Below are positions 1 through 8,655 of a stretch of 37,457 nucleotides of DNA, piece after piece (the first letter of the stretch is position 1; every line of letters begins with the position of its first letter). Source of the DNA: QHWT01 sp046726015 (GTDB lineage: Bacteria > Acidobacteriota > Vicinamibacteria > Vicinamibacterales > 2-12-FULL-66-21); the NCBI GenBank assembly GCA_046726015.1, contig JBKOZS010000341.1, forward strand, positions 1 through 37,457, in the 5' to 3' direction. A model generated the notes under the pieces. It worked only from the letters and a program-made list of their open reading frames with translations, was not told where the DNA came from and made no database searches. The position numbers and the translations under genes are program-made.

Positions 1-168
1 GGCCTGGTCCTGCGGCGACACGGTTGTCGTCCCTTTCAGCTTGCGCTTGCGGCTGCGCGTCTTGCTCGTCAGGATGTGCTGCTTGAACGCTTTGCTCCGG
101 ACGAACTTGCCCGTTCCGGTCTTCTTGAACCGCTTCGCGGCTCCCCGATGACTCTTTAATTTCGGCAT
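1..168 (-). CDS. rpmI: 50S ribosomal protein L35, C-terminus cut by window edge
   Basis: The reading frame opens at ATG (168-166) and runs off the left edge after 56 codons. It begins MPKLKSHRGAAKRFKKTGTG, the hallmark start of bacterial L35, and is very Lys/Arg-rich. L35 is usually about 65 residues, so roughly nine are missing outside the window. A GAGAGAAG ribosome-binding sequence lies just upstream. It follows infC by 96 bases, the conserved infC-rpmI(-rplT) order, so rplT is expected beyond the edge. The family call is secure. Confidence 0.95.
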   Translation of the reverse strand, partial: MPKLKSHRGAAKRFKKTGTGKFVRSKAFKQHILTSKTRSRKRKLKGTTTVSPQDQA

Positions 169-264
169 GGCTTCTCTCACTACGCTCGATGGGGCCCCTT
201 CAGTTTCCCCACGTCGCTGCGCGCTCGCGGTCGCCTCCGGCGACTTTCCTCCGGCGCTCGCTTG

Positions 265-846
265 CTACGCGCTGCTTTCTGTCTCTCGCGGCTTCGGCCC
301 GGGCCGCTTGCCTCCCGTCTTCTGCGACAGGATCGTGTGCATCTGGTTGCCTTCCTGCCGCGGCGCGGTCTCCGCGACCGCCACGTCCGACAACTCTTCG
401 ATCAGGCGCTCGAGAATTCGCCGCCCGATTTCGGGATGCGCCATCTCGCGCCCGCGGAAGAAGATCGTCGCCTTCACCTTGTCCCCATCGGACAGGAAGC
501 GCTCGATGTGCTTCTTCTTGAACTGGTAGTCGTGCTCGTCGACCTTCGGCCGGAACTTGATTTCCTTGACCTCGATGATCTTCTGGTGTTTCTTGGCCGA
601 GCGCGCCCGCTTCTGTTCCTGATACTGGTAGCGCCCGAAATCCATGATGCGGCAGACCGGCGGGTTGGCCGTCGCCGCTATTTCCACGAGATCCAGCCCC
701 TTCTGCCGCGCGATGGCCAGTGCCTGCGGCGGCGGCATGATGCCGAGCTGTTCGCCGTTCTCATCGATGACCCGGACTTCCCGGACCCGGATACGTTCGT
801 TCACCCGCGTGCGATCGTCACGCCGCGGGCTTCGGTCGAATGCGAT
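265..846 (-). CDS. infC: Translation initiation factor IF-3 (AUC start)
   Basis: IF-3 binds the 30S subunit, blocks premature 50S joining and proofreads the start codon. The body (INERIRV-like NERIRVREVRVID, VCRIMDFGRYQYQ, KEIKFRPKVDEHDYQFK, VKATIFFRGREMAHPE) matches both IF-3 domains and the linker. A GTG exists at 804, but IF-3 normally has 10-15 residues before the NERIRV motif. The in-frame ATC at 846-844 supplies 14 more codons (xAFDRSPRRDDRTR) and has a GGAGGT ribosome-binding site at 856-851, four bases away; the GTG has none. I therefore place the start at ATC, giving 193 residues. Rare AUU/AUC starts are known for infC and allow IF-3 to repress its own translation. It lies 37 bases after thrS in the thrS-infC-rpmI operon. 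Identity is certain; the start is likely. Confidence 0.93.
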   Translation of the reverse strand: MAFDRSPRRDDRTRVNERIRVREVRVIDENGEQLGIMPPPQALAIARQKGLDLVEIAATANPPVCRIMDFGRYQYQEQKRARSAKKHQKIIEVKEIKFRPKVDEHDYQFKKKHIERFLSDGDKVKATIFFRGREMAHPEIGRRILERLIEELSDVAVAETAPRQEGNQMHTILSQKTGGKRPGPKPRETESSA

Positions 847-883
847 AGAAACCTCCAGTTAAAGACGTGTGCGCCGAAGCCGG

Positions 884-2836
884 TCAGCTGGCGGCCGCCA
901 GCCCCGGTTCGGGAACTCCCTTTGCCGCGATCTCCGCGAGCGCCGACGCAATGAACTCATCGACCGACCGGCTGCCCTGGTCGCCGCCGGTGCGGCTCCG
1001 GACCGAAACCGTCCCCTCGGCCGCTTCGCGGTCGCCCGTCACCAGCATGTAGGGAGTTTTCTGTAGCTGCGCCTCGCGGATCTTATATCCAATCTTCTCC
1101 TGCCGCTCGTCGAGCTCGACGCGCAGGCCGGCCGCGGCCAGCCGCTCTCGTACACGACGCGCATACTCCGCGTGACGGTCCGCGATCGGCAGGACCATGA
1201 CCTGCACCGGCGCGAGCCAGAAGGGGAACGCTCCCGCGAAGTGCTCGATCAGGATCGCGATGAACCGCTCGAAGCTGCCGACGATCGCCCGATGGATGAC
1301 GACGGGCCGGTGTTCCGCGTTGTCGGCGCCGATGTACTTCAGATCGAAGTTCTCAGGCTGCTCGTAATCGAGCTGGATCGTGGCGCACTGCCACTTTCGG
1401 CCGAGCGCGTCGGTAATGTCGAAATCGATCTTCGGCCCGTAGAACGCACCATCTTTTTCGTTGAGGTCGTACGGCAGCTGCGCGCGGTCGAGCGCCGCCT
1501 TGAGCTGCGCCTCCGCGTGATCCCAGGTTGCGACCTCGCCGAGAAACTCATCGGGGCGCGTCGAGAGCTTTGCCGTGAACGGCAGGCCGAAGTCGGCGTA
1601 CACACGCTGGACGAGCCGGATCAGCCGCTCTATCTCTTCGCCGATCTGCTCCTGCGTCACGAAGCAGTGTGCATCGTCCTGCGAGAACTGACGCACGCGC
1701 GTCAGACCAGACAGTACCCCTGACGCTTCGTTGCGGTGCAGCGGCGTCTGCTCGTGATAGCGAATCGGCAGATCGCGATAACTGCGCACTTCACTGGCGT
1801 ACATCAGAAAGTGTCCGGGGCAGTTCATCGGCTTGACGCTCATCGTCTCCCCTTCGGATTCGATGAGGAACATGTTCTCCCGGTAGTGCTTCCAGTGCCC
1901 GGACCGCTCCCACAGCGCCTTGTTGTAGATGAGCGGTGTCTTCACCTCGACGTAGCCGGCAGGGAAGAGCACCTCGCGCGTGTAGTTCGCGAGCGTGTTG
2001 TAGAGCGTTGTCCCCTTCGCCAGCCAGAACGCGGCGCCAGGCGCCCACTGATGAAACGTAAACAGGCCGAGCTCGCGACCGAGTTTCCGGTGATCGCGCT
2101 TCTTCGCTTCCTCGATCCGCTGCAGGTGCGTCTGGAGTTCCTTGTCGCTGAAGAATGCCGTGCCGTAGACGCGCTGCATCGGCTGGTTGCGCGCATCACC
2201 TTTCCAATAAGCATTGGACGTCGTCAGGAGCTTGAAACCCTTGAGCCGCCCCGTGGACGGGACATGCGGGCCGACGCAGAAATCGACGAACGTGTCGCGG
2301 TCCTTGATCGTGTAGCAGGACACTTCCGCCTGCCCGGCCGTCTTCTCCTCGATTAGCTGCACCTTCAACGGCTCGCCGCGATCGCTGAAGAAGCGGATGG
2401 CTTCTTCGCGCGGCCACATCTGGCGTTCGTACGGCAGATCCTGCGACGCGAGCTCCTTCATCTTCTTCTCGATCGCTTCGAGATCCTCCGGCACGAACGG
2501 CCGCGGGACGACGAAATCGTAGTAGAAGCCCTCGTCCGTCGCCGGACCGATGCCGCACTGCACGCCCTGGTAGAGATTGGTGACTGCCGCCGCGAGCAGG
2601 TGCGCCGTGCTGTGGCGATAGAGCGCGAGCGCTTCCGGGCCGTCGCTGGTCACGATCGTCACCCTGGCGTCTTTCGTGAGCGGGAATGACAGGTCGACGA
2701 GGCGGCCGTCGACCGTCGCCGCGAGCGCAGCCTTGGCAAGGCGCGGAGAGATCCCGGCCGCAACGTCGGCAGGCGTGCTGCCGGCGGGAACCTGCCGGAC
2801 GGAGCCGTCAGGAAGAGTGACCGAAATCTGGCTCAT
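884..2836 (-). CDS. thrS: Threonyl-tRNA synthetase
   Basis: This 650-residue class II synthetase attaches threonine to tRNA-Thr in the cytoplasm. In order: TGS domain (about 1-65), editing domain with HSTAH (His75, His79) and CVGPH (Cys187, His191), catalytic core with zinc ligands Cys339 (MNCPGH), His390 (DDAHCF) and His515, motif 2 around RYHEQTPLHRNEASG, motif 3 around HRAIVGSFERF, and a C-terminal anticodon-binding domain. Length and ligand spacing fit the E. coli enzyme. The frame stays open to 2911, but the extra 25 residues are low-complexity Gly/Ala/Arg, and the family start MSQISVTLPDG begins at 2836. The 145-base leader to the tRNA is GC-rich apart from an AT patch near 2925-2940; I see no T-box or clear attenuator. 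Confidence 0.97.
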   Translation of the reverse strand: MSQISVTLPDGSVRQVPAGSTPADVAAGISPRLAKAALAATVDGRLVDLSFPLTKDARVTIVTSDGPEALALYRHSTAHLLAAAVTNLYQGVQCGIGPATDEGFYYDFVVPRPFVPEDLEAIEKKMKELASQDLPYERQMWPREEAIRFFSDRGEPLKVQLIEEKTAGQAEVSCYTIKDRDTFVDFCVGPHVPSTGRLKGFKLLTTSNAYWKGDARNQPMQRVYGTAFFSDKELQTHLQRIEEAKKRDHRKLGRELGLFTFHQWAPGAAFWLAKGTTLYNTLANYTREVLFPAGYVEVKTPLIYNKALWERSGHWKHYRENMFLIESEGETMSVKPMNCPGHFLMYASEVRSYRDLPIRYHEQTPLHRNEASGVLSGLTRVRQFSQDDAHCFVTQEQIGEEIERLIRLVQRVYADFGLPFTAKLSTRPDEFLGEVATWDHAEAQLKAALDRAQLPYDLNEKDGAFYGPKIDFDITDALGRKWQCATIQLDYEQPENFDLKYIGADNAEHRPVVIHRAIVGSFERFIAILIEHFAGAFPFWLAPVQVMVLPIADRHAEYARRVRERLAAAGLRVELDERQEKIGYKIREAQLQKTPYMLVTGDREAAEGTVSVRSRTGGDQGSRSVDEFIASALAEIAAKGVPEPGLAAAS

Positions 2837-2981
2837 GATGCCGATGCGGCGGGCCCGCGGTCCGCCTCCGCGCTGCGCGCTTCCGCCTTCGCCAAAGGGT
2901 CCGGCGGACAAGACGGCCGCGAAATAATTAATCTTTGGCTTGCCAGCCGTAGCTCGCGCTGCAAAGCTGGCGAGCGAAGGT

Positions 2982-3057
2982 TGGTAGGCGCGGGTGGAGT
3001 CGAACCACTGACCTCCTGCGTGTCAAGCAGGCGCTCTAACCACTGAGCTACGCGCCT
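2982..3057 (-). tRNA. tRNA-Val (anticodon GAC), CCA encoded
   Basis: The minus strand folds as a full cloverleaf. The acceptor AGGCGCG/CGCGCCT closes on discriminator A and an encoded CCA (2984-2982). The D arm is GCTC-AGTGGTTA-GAGC, the anticodon stem CCTGC/GCAGG has loop TTGACAC, the variable loop is AGGTC, and the T loop is TTCGACT. Position 49 against 65 is an A-C mismatch. The anticodon GAC reads GUC/GUU valine codons. It is 76 nt with CCA and stands alone between thrS and the glycan operon. Confidence 0.96.
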
Positions 3058-3091
3058 ATGTCTTGAAAACACAGGCCTTGCCGGAACGATC

Positions 3092-3121
3092 AGTCTAGCA
3101 GAGCACCAACCGCAGGGTCAA
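3092..3121 (-). promoter_or_regulatory. Likely sigma70-type promoter of tRNA-Val
   Basis: On the minus strand TTGACC (3121-3116) is followed after 18 bases by TAGACT (3097-3092). Transcription would start near 3085, about 28 nt before the mature tRNA 5' end. Both hexamers are close to consensus and nothing else lies between the glycan operon stop (3191) and the tRNA. Confidence 0.55.
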
Positions 3122-3190
3122 TGCACGAACCGTCGGCGAGGGCTGGCGAACACCCCTGCTGAGGTCCCCCAGGCGCCGATTTCCTGCGGG

Positions 3191-3940
3191 TTACGCGCCA
3201 CGCGACCATGCCGCGGCGTCCCGCATGTTGACGAGCCGAACGTTGGACTGGCCTCGGAGCAGCCGCAGCACCATCCCAAACGCTTCACGCTCGCCGTCGT
3301 CCATGACGGCGTGATGCAGCATGACCCCAATGGGCGCATTCATCGTACTGATTGCCCGTGCGAACGCCTCGGCCCACTCGTCGCGCGTGACACGAGTCCC
3401 TTTGCGCTTCCATAACCAATCGGACGTGATCGGACATTCGACCAGGCCGCCAACGCCAAGCGCCCCCGCGGAGGCATCGCGCGACAGCACGCTGATGCCG
3501 GCGTCGAGCAGGCATGCCGCGGTTACCGCGCTGCACCGGTTCCACGGAGGCGTAAAGATGGGATCGAGCTCGGCGCCAAAGAGCGTCAGCAGTAGCTGGC
3601 GCCCCTCCCCGATGTCGTGACGTTGGGCTTCGGCGGAACGTGACGGACCGAACTCACACGGCCGTCCGGTGGGTTCGTGATTGACGTGAGCGTAGCCGTG
3701 TTGGTGAAGCCCGAGCCAGCGCGAGAGATGCGCGCGATGCGCGAGCCGCGACGCCACGTCCGGCGTGATCGCGTTGGGGATCACTGCGAGATCGATTGGC
3801 GCCTCGTGCCGCTCGAAAAGCTCCAGCAACGCGAACAGCGCCTCGTCTCCCCACCCTGCGTCGTCGTCCCGGAAAAACATCGTGACCGGCGCCGCGCGAG
3901 CGTCGAGCGCGCGCGCGATCGGCTCGATCCATCCCGTCAA
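3191..3940 (-). CDS. Polysaccharide deacetylase family protein
   Basis: Predicted NodB-like deacetylase of 249 residues; such enzymes remove N- or O-acetyl groups from sugar polymers using a metal. Visible motifs are the Asp cluster FFRDDDAG (22-29), the metal-binding HQHGYAHVNH (79-88), FTPPWNR (129-135) and MLHHAVMD (207-214). The frame is open to 4414, but those residues only mirror the upstream gene in another frame. The TTG at 3940 shares a TTGA overlap with the upstream stop and has GAGGT eight bases before it, so I start there. It is the last gene of the seven-gene glycan operon. There is no signal peptide, so it may act on cytoplasmic lipid-linked intermediates. The substrate is unknown. 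Confidence 0.82.
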   Translation of the reverse strand: MTGWIEPIARALDARAAPVTMFFRDDDAGWGDEALFALLELFERHEAPIDLAVIPNAITPDVASRLAHRAHLSRWLGLHQHGYAHVNHEPTGRPCEFGPSRSAEAQRHDIGEGRQLLLTLFGAELDPIFTPPWNRCSAVTAACLLDAGISVLSRDASAGALGVGGLVECPITSDWLWKRKGTRVTRDEWAEAFARAISTMNAPIGVMLHHAVMDDGEREAFGMVLRLLRGQSNVRLVNMRDAAAWSRGA

Positions 3941-5142
3941 ACCGGTACCTCGCGAAGGCAGCTGCGAGACCGTTCGACAGGAAGACCCGACTCCCGCAAG
4001 CTGGCAAGCATTCGGGCGCTTCGCTCGGCGCCATCGAGATCGAGCGACGCGGGGCGCGGATGAAAGTCGCGCAGTGCCGACATCTCCCGCGCGACGCGCC
4101 GCGGCGTTGCGTCCTCTGGCAGCACGAGGCGCACGGCGCCAAGTGATTCGAGCCGTCGTGCACGCTTGATCTGCTCGTTTTCCGTATCCGTGGTGAACGG
4201 AACCACGAGCGCGGGGACACCTGTCGCGATCAAGTCCATCGCGGTGTTGTAACCGCATTGGCTGATCGAGCCTGCAGCGTTGACGAGCATCGCGGGCAGG
4301 CTCGGCACGGTTCGGCGGAGGACGACGCGAGGACGGCGGTTCACGATCGATTCGAGCGCCGCCCATGCGGGTGCCGGGAGGAATGGTCCCGCGACGATTG
4401 TCAGCGGCGGACAATTCACGGCTTCCGGTCGCGCATGTGCATCAAGGACCGTTCGAAACAACTCTTCGCCCGCTGCGCCGCCACCGGCGGACACCACAAT
4501 CCGGGAGCGGCCGGCCGCCGCGGGGCGGATCGCGCGGCCGTCGTGCACGAAGCCGGTGTAATAGAACGGCACCGGCATCCGCACTCCATGCGTCAGCGAT
4601 TCTTCGAGACGCGCGAACGCCGGGTCGCTGTGCACGAGCACGGCGTCGAAGTACTTGGCGAGCAGGGAAGCCGTGCGCTGATCGTGTTCGCGTTGATCCT
4701 CGCGGCCCACGAGGATATCGCGTACGCTGCAGCAGACGATCGCGCGGCGGCGCCTGGACGTGGCGCGCACCTCCTGCAGCATCGGCTCGAGCTCGTCGCG
4801 GAACTTGCGGCGTCCGAACGGAAACAGTTCGATCAGGACGACGTCCGGCGCAACGGTATGGAACGTTTCGAGCAGGATACGCCGCCGCGCGGCAAGCGCG
4901 CGATCGAGCGATCGCCGTCGATCGTGGCTGACAAGCCCTCCCGACGGATCCATGCCCACGGGCGGAAGCGGAACGACGCGCACGTCGCGATCGAGGCGCA
5001 CGTGACGTGGAAGCCTGCCGCCGCTGACGAATGTCACCCGGAACCGCTGGGCGAGCGAGCGCGTGAGCGCGACCGACCGCATCAGGTGCCCCATGCCAAG
5101 CGAGTGCTGGCAATAGAGGAGGAGCGACGGACGCGCCTTCAT
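3937..5142 (-). CDS. MurG-like (GT28/COG4671-type) glycosyltransferase
   Basis: A 401-residue GT-B fold transferase. The N-terminal loop YCQHSLGMGHLMRS (10-23) holds the GxGH motif of MurG relatives. The C-terminal sugar-nucleotide site is seen in SQCGYNTAMDLIATGVPAL (about 294-312), followed by VVPF and a Glu/Gln-rich NEQIKRARRLE helix. The start ATG (5142) overlaps the upstream kinase stop as ATGA; the 23 residues open before it are arginine-rich noise. It ends in a TTGA overlap with the deacetylase. It is a paralogue in type, not a close copy, of the transferase at 9721-10968. Donor and acceptor are unknown. Confidence 0.8.
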   Translation of the reverse strand: MKARPSLLLYCQHSLGMGHLMRSVALTRSLAQRFRVTFVSGGRLPRHVRLDRDVRVVPLPPVGMDPSGGLVSHDRRRSLDRALAARRRILLETFHTVAPDVVLIELFPFGRRKFRDELEPMLQEVRATSRRRRAIVCCSVRDILVGREDQREHDQRTASLLAKYFDAVLVHSDPAFARLEESLTHGVRMPVPFYYTGFVHDGRAIRPAAAGRSRIVVSAGGGAAGEELFRTVLDAHARPEAVNCPPLTIVAGPFLPAPAWAALESIVNRRPRVVLRRTVPSLPAMLVNAAGSISQCGYNTAMDLIATGVPALVVPFTTDTENEQIKRARRLESLGAVRLVLPEDATPRRVAREMSALRDFHPRPASLDLDGAERSARMLASLRESGLPVERSRSCLREVPV

Positions 5143-6329
5143 GCCGCGCCCCGCTCGAGCCGTCGTCGAGCGTCGTCGATAAGCGAGGGCAGGTGAGCGA
5201 GCAGCTCGCACCGCACGCGCGTGACGGCACGCAGCGCGCGTTCCGCAAGCAACGCGGCGGACGTGTGCCAGCGCAGTTCCGCGCGTGGTGGCAGCCGCCG
5301 CACGTCGGAGTAGCCGCGCAGAAAGGCGTCTGCCAGCTCGATGGATTCAGCGGTCGTCCTGATGCCGACCAGCGCGTCTGACCGCAGGAGCGCGAGCACG
5401 CTTCCAAGATCTGCCGCCGCAGGACCCAGGTGCGCCTGGTCGAAATCAATCAGCCAGAGCCGTTCTCCGTCCAGCAGCGCATTCTTGAAGTGCACGTCGC
5501 CATGCAGGGGCACTGTTCGCGTGCACGATGGACGCGTGGCATTGAGCAACTGCGCCAGCCCTGTGACCGCTTCATGCAGATCCGGGCGCGCTCCTCCGAT
5601 CAGTCGAGCGGCATCGTTCAGGGCCTGATCGGCAGTGCGATCGCGGTGCGCCGGGAGTGGTGCACGGGTCGCGTGCAGTTCGGCCAGTGCCGCGCCCATG
5701 AAGCCGACGGCGTGTTCAAGAGCGTCCCCGTGGAGTTCCGTGAGCCTCCGACCGCGCGCCGCTTCCGTGAGCAGCAGGTTTTGTGGTTCGGCAAGCAGGA
5801 TCGGGCGAGGTGTGCGAAGCACGAGATCGACAGCGCGAGAGGCGCGCGCGACGCGATCCACGTTATCGAACGATTCCCGGGCTTCGCCTGGATACGCGAA
5901 CAGCTTGGCGAACGCGACAGGAGCACTGCGCACGCCAAGACAGGCGACGACGGCAGATTTCTCGGGTGCGTATCCGGTCAGCCGGCTGGATGTCCACGCA
6001 CCGCCGAGCAGCGAATCAAAGCTTCCACGCGGCGCCATCAACGAGGGGAGCCAGTCGAGGCGGCGATCGGCAGGGAACGCCGTAAACCGCGCGTCGGGTG
6101 ATTGCCGCACGGTGCGCACAGTGACCAGCCGAGGGTGGGCTCCCTCGGCAGTGCGATACAAGACGCGCAGATCGCGGCCCACGTGATACTTCACCTTCGC
6201 GATCTGCCACTTCGCCTGCGCACTGCCGTGCCCGAGTGCGGCGAGGTGCGACCGCATCTGAACTTGGTCAAGGAGCCAATCGCGCTGGGGAACCGCTGGA
6301 TCGAATGCGAGCAGGGCCGGATGGATCAT
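5139..6329 (-). CDS. APH/choline-kinase-fold phosphotransferase
   Basis: A 396-residue kinase-like protein. The Brenner-type catalytic loop LHGDVHFKNALL (275-286) has Asp278 and Asn283, followed by the metal-binding LIDFDQAHLG (293-302, Asp295). The N-terminal half has the KVKYHVGRDLRVLYR pattern (45-59) of ATP-binding lobes in aminoglycoside-phosphotransferase relatives. Start and stop overlap both neighbours as ATGA. A sugar, lipid-sugar or amino-alcohol kinase serving the glycan fits the context; antibiotic resistance is unlikely for a gene embedded in a glycosyltransferase operon. The substrate is not deducible. Confidence 0.78.
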   Translation of the reverse strand: MIHPALLAFDPAVPQRDWLLDQVQMRSHLAALGHGSAQAKWQIAKVKYHVGRDLRVLYRTAEGAHPRLVTVRTVRQSPDARFTAFPADRRLDWLPSLMAPRGSFDSLLGGAWTSSRLTGYAPEKSAVVACLGVRSAPVAFAKLFAYPGEARESFDNVDRVARASRAVDLVLRTPRPILLAEPQNLLLTEAARGRRLTELHGDALEHAVGFMGAALAELHATRAPLPAHRDRTADQALNDAARLIGGARPDLHEAVTGLAQLLNATRPSCTRTVPLHGDVHFKNALLDGERLWLIDFDQAHLGPAAADLGSVLALLRSDALVGIRTTAESIELADAFLRGYSDVRRLPPRAELRWHTSAALLAERALRAVTRVRCELLAHLPSLIDDARRRLERGAA

Positions 6330-8266
6330 CGGGCCTCACCGCCGTACGACCCCCACCACGCATCTTCATCGCACGTGAGCAGCCATGGCGCGAGCGGATT
6401 GCCATCCACGCCGTCTCGAAGGCGCGCACCACAGAATTCATTTGGGCCCTCGGTCGAGTGCATGCGATTCCAGGTGACATCGGCCACGCCGCGTAGTTTC
6501 GGCAGATCGAACGGCGCCCCTCCGGGACGCCACAGGATGTAGTCGGTCGCATCCATCGTCGGACCGACGCCGTACATCGTGACGCTCAGCGTTTCGTCGG
6601 GGGAAGCCGTCACGCGCATGTCCGCAGCCGCCGCCGTCTCGGGGCGCGGAACGATGGCCGTCACGAACAGCGCGTTGCGCTGCGGTTGCGAGCGCATCGA
6701 GACGATCGGTGCATGCTCCTTCACGCCGTACCTGGACGATACCCAGCCGTTTTCGATCGTGATGCCGCCGGGCCCGACGATGATCATGACCATGCCCGGG
6801 GCGGTCACGTGCGTGTCGCGGATCTCGACGTGACGCCACGCCTGCGGTGCAAGGTGATACCGCAGGTCGTAGCAATGAAGCGACGTCGCCTCGAGGCGAT
6901 CGACGATGAGCCAGTACTCCTGCGCGACGAAGAACACGTGACGCGTATGCCGTGCGTCGTAGCGTGGCGTCTTCGCCGTGCCACCCAGCACTTCGATCCG
7001 CGGCGCGTTGATGCGAGTGATCACCTGTCCGGTCGCAATGTTCCCCTTTGGCTTGCCCGAGAAGTACGTCGTCTGATCCAGCCCGTCAACCGTGACGGTG
7101 TTGTGCGCGGCAGTGCCCTTGAACCAGTGCCTCCAGTTCGGCTCGGTCTCGGCATACGTAAAGCGCCCCGGATCGACGATGAGCGGGCGGCCGGCCCAGA
7201 CGTCGATGCTGAGCAAGTCGTAGTGTCCGTGGCCACCGTCGCCAATCGGCCCGCAGTCGAACGTAAGGTGACGGTGGACGTGAGGACGGTGGCGGATTTC
7301 CTGCCAGCCGCTTCGCTGCACGTAATAGCCGGCGGCCGCGAAGTCTGCGCTGTCGCGGGCCGGCGCCGATCCGCGGCGGCCGTTCGTGGCCGCAAACGCG
7401 AAGTCGGATCTGCCGAGCAGGTCCGCCGCGAGGCCGATACATTCGCGATAGTCCCCGCTGTCCCCGTCGGAGAGCGCCGGAATCGTGCCGTCCGGCCGCT
7501 GACAATACATCGCGAACTCCACGGCGGCGGCCAGACGCTCATCGAAGGACGTGTGCACGGGCAGTCCGAACCGGCGGGCATTTTCACGCGCCGACACGAA
7601 CGATCGCAGCGCCACCATGTGGTAATACGTCGAGTGTTCGCGGTGAACGCCGTCGGTCCGGATGTCGGCGAGCAGGTTACGGTGCAGTTCGCTCCAGGCG
7701 AAATCGGTCAATTCGTCGAATCCCGGCAGGCTCGGAAACGACAACCCGACAACCATCAGGGCGTAAAGCTCCAGCGTGCGATGGTTGCGCTGCGGCGTCA
7801 GGTGCTTGCGCAGGTATTGCGCCTGCCGCGTGATGCTGTCGAGAACCGCGTCTTCAATTACCGGGGACAGGCCCGGGAAGATCAGCGATTCAGCAAAGCC
7901 GTTCCACGAATAAATCCAATTCTGCAGGCGGCGGCCGATTGCCTCGGTTGGCCCGAAATCGGGCGGCATATCGGCTGCCCAGGCTCCGACCAGCCGCTGC
8001 CAGGCGTCGAGATAGCGTGGCTCGTCGGTCGTGCGGTAGGCGTACGCGAGATCGAGCGTGTAGTGGAACTTCGTCCACTCGATCCACCAGTCACGATCCG
8101 CGTGAATGTCCATGTAGTTCCAGTCGGGCGGACCGTCAATGGCAATCGTGACGCCGGCGTAGGTGAAGTGCCCGTCACAGACACCTCTCGCGAGCTTGAT
8201 ATCGCGGTGCATGTGCTCCGTGGCGCAGTACACCGGACGCGGCGCGCGAACGCTCGCGTGGATCAT
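6326..8266 (-). CDS. Heparinase II/III-like polysaccharide lyase family protein
   Basis: 646 residues with the two-part architecture of heparinase II/III-type lyases. An alpha/alpha toroid (about 1-300) includes DGVHREHSTYYH (205-216), the position of the catalytic Tyr/His. A beta-sandwich has GDGGHGHYDLLSIDVWAGRP (342-361), DPGRFTY and AAHNTV (386-391). These enzymes cleave uronic-acid polymers by beta-elimination. No signal peptide is evident at ATG 8266, which overlaps the upstream stop as ATGA, so export or a cytoplasmic role is unresolved. Lyases in polymer operons often trim chains during export. Family call is firm; specificity is unknown. Confidence 0.87.
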   Translation of the reverse strand: MIHASVRAPRPVYCATEHMHRDIKLARGVCDGHFTYAGVTIAIDGPPDWNYMDIHADRDWWIEWTKFHYTLDLAYAYRTTDEPRYLDAWQRLVGAWAADMPPDFGPTEAIGRRLQNWIYSWNGFAESLIFPGLSPVIEDAVLDSITRQAQYLRKHLTPQRNHRTLELYALMVVGLSFPSLPGFDELTDFAWSELHRNLLADIRTDGVHREHSTYYHMVALRSFVSARENARRFGLPVHTSFDERLAAAVEFAMYCQRPDGTIPALSDGDSGDYRECIGLAADLLGRSDFAFAATNGRRGSAPARDSADFAAAGYYVQRSGWQEIRHRPHVHRHLTFDCGPIGDGGHGHYDLLSIDVWAGRPLIVDPGRFTYAETEPNWRHWFKGTAAHNTVTVDGLDQTTYFSGKPKGNIATGQVITRINAPRIEVLGGTAKTPRYDARHTRHVFFVAQEYWLIVDRLEATSLHCYDLRYHLAPQAWRHVEIRDTHVTAPGMVMIIVGPGGITIENGWVSSRYGVKEHAPIVSMRSQPQRNALFVTAIVPRPETAAAADMRVTASPDETLSVTMYGVGPTMDATDYILWRPGGAPFDLPKLRGVADVTWNRMHSTEGPNEFCGARLRDGVDGNPLAPWLLTCDEDAWWGSYGGEAR

Positions 8267-8655
8267 TCGCGGGCTCCGCCCGCCCCGTCGAATCCCTTCG
8301 TGTAATCGACACGTCCGGCGGCGCGCATGCGCACGCCGCCGGACGAGATGGCAGGACGGGGACGTTCGGCGGACAGGTGCACGAACGCCCCGTTGCGAAC
8401 ATGGTGAAGGTGGTGGACAGGGCTGGAGGTGCGGCCCTGCAGGGACCAGTGGTTCGCTCCATGGCAGGTGGAGAAGAACGGCGCAGGGCGCAACCGACGA
8501 ACGAGGAGGCCGGCAGGATTGGGATTCGACTCGTACGCGTACTTCGCGTCAGCGGGGAACACGAAAAGGTCTTCGATGATGGCGGCGAGCCACGCCAGCA
8601 TCCCCGCGGCTGGGTGGTCGAGCACGCGATCGGCGCGCGTAGAGGCTTCACGCAT
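8263..8655 (-). CDS. Unrecognised 130-residue protein of the glycan operon
   Basis: I do not recognise this protein. The frame runs from ATG 8655, eight bases inside the end of the upstream glycosyltransferase, to a TGA overlapping the heparinase start as ATGA. That tight fit on both sides and strong G/C preference at third codon positions support real coding. It has a short hydrophobic stretch (MLAWLAAIIEDLFVF, about 19-33), an aromatic and His-rich middle (CHGANHWSLQ, HHLHHVRNGAFVHL) and an Arg/Gly-rich tail. No signal peptide or catalytic motif is visible. Reading open upstream to 8724 is probably not used. Confidence 0.55.
   Translation of the reverse strand: MREASTRADRVLDHPAAGMLAWLAAIIEDLFVFPADAKYAYESNPNPAGLLVRRLRPAPFFSTCHGANHWSLQGRTSSPVHHLHHVRNGAFVHLSAERPRPAISSGGVRMRAAGRVDYTKGFDGAGGARE

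Noticed and set aside
2837..2981. T-box or attenuator leader for thrS
   Set aside because: No T-box sequence, specifier loop or terminator/antiterminator pair could be recognised in the 145 bases.
5139..6329. Aminoglycoside resistance gene
   Set aside because: The fold is APH-like, but the gene is embedded in an overlapping glycan operon and lacks close resemblance to known resistance enzymes.
6686..8305. 539-codon open frame on the plus strand
   Set aside because: It is antisense to the heparinase gene; such long shadows arise from GC-rich third positions. Its protein has no family motifs.
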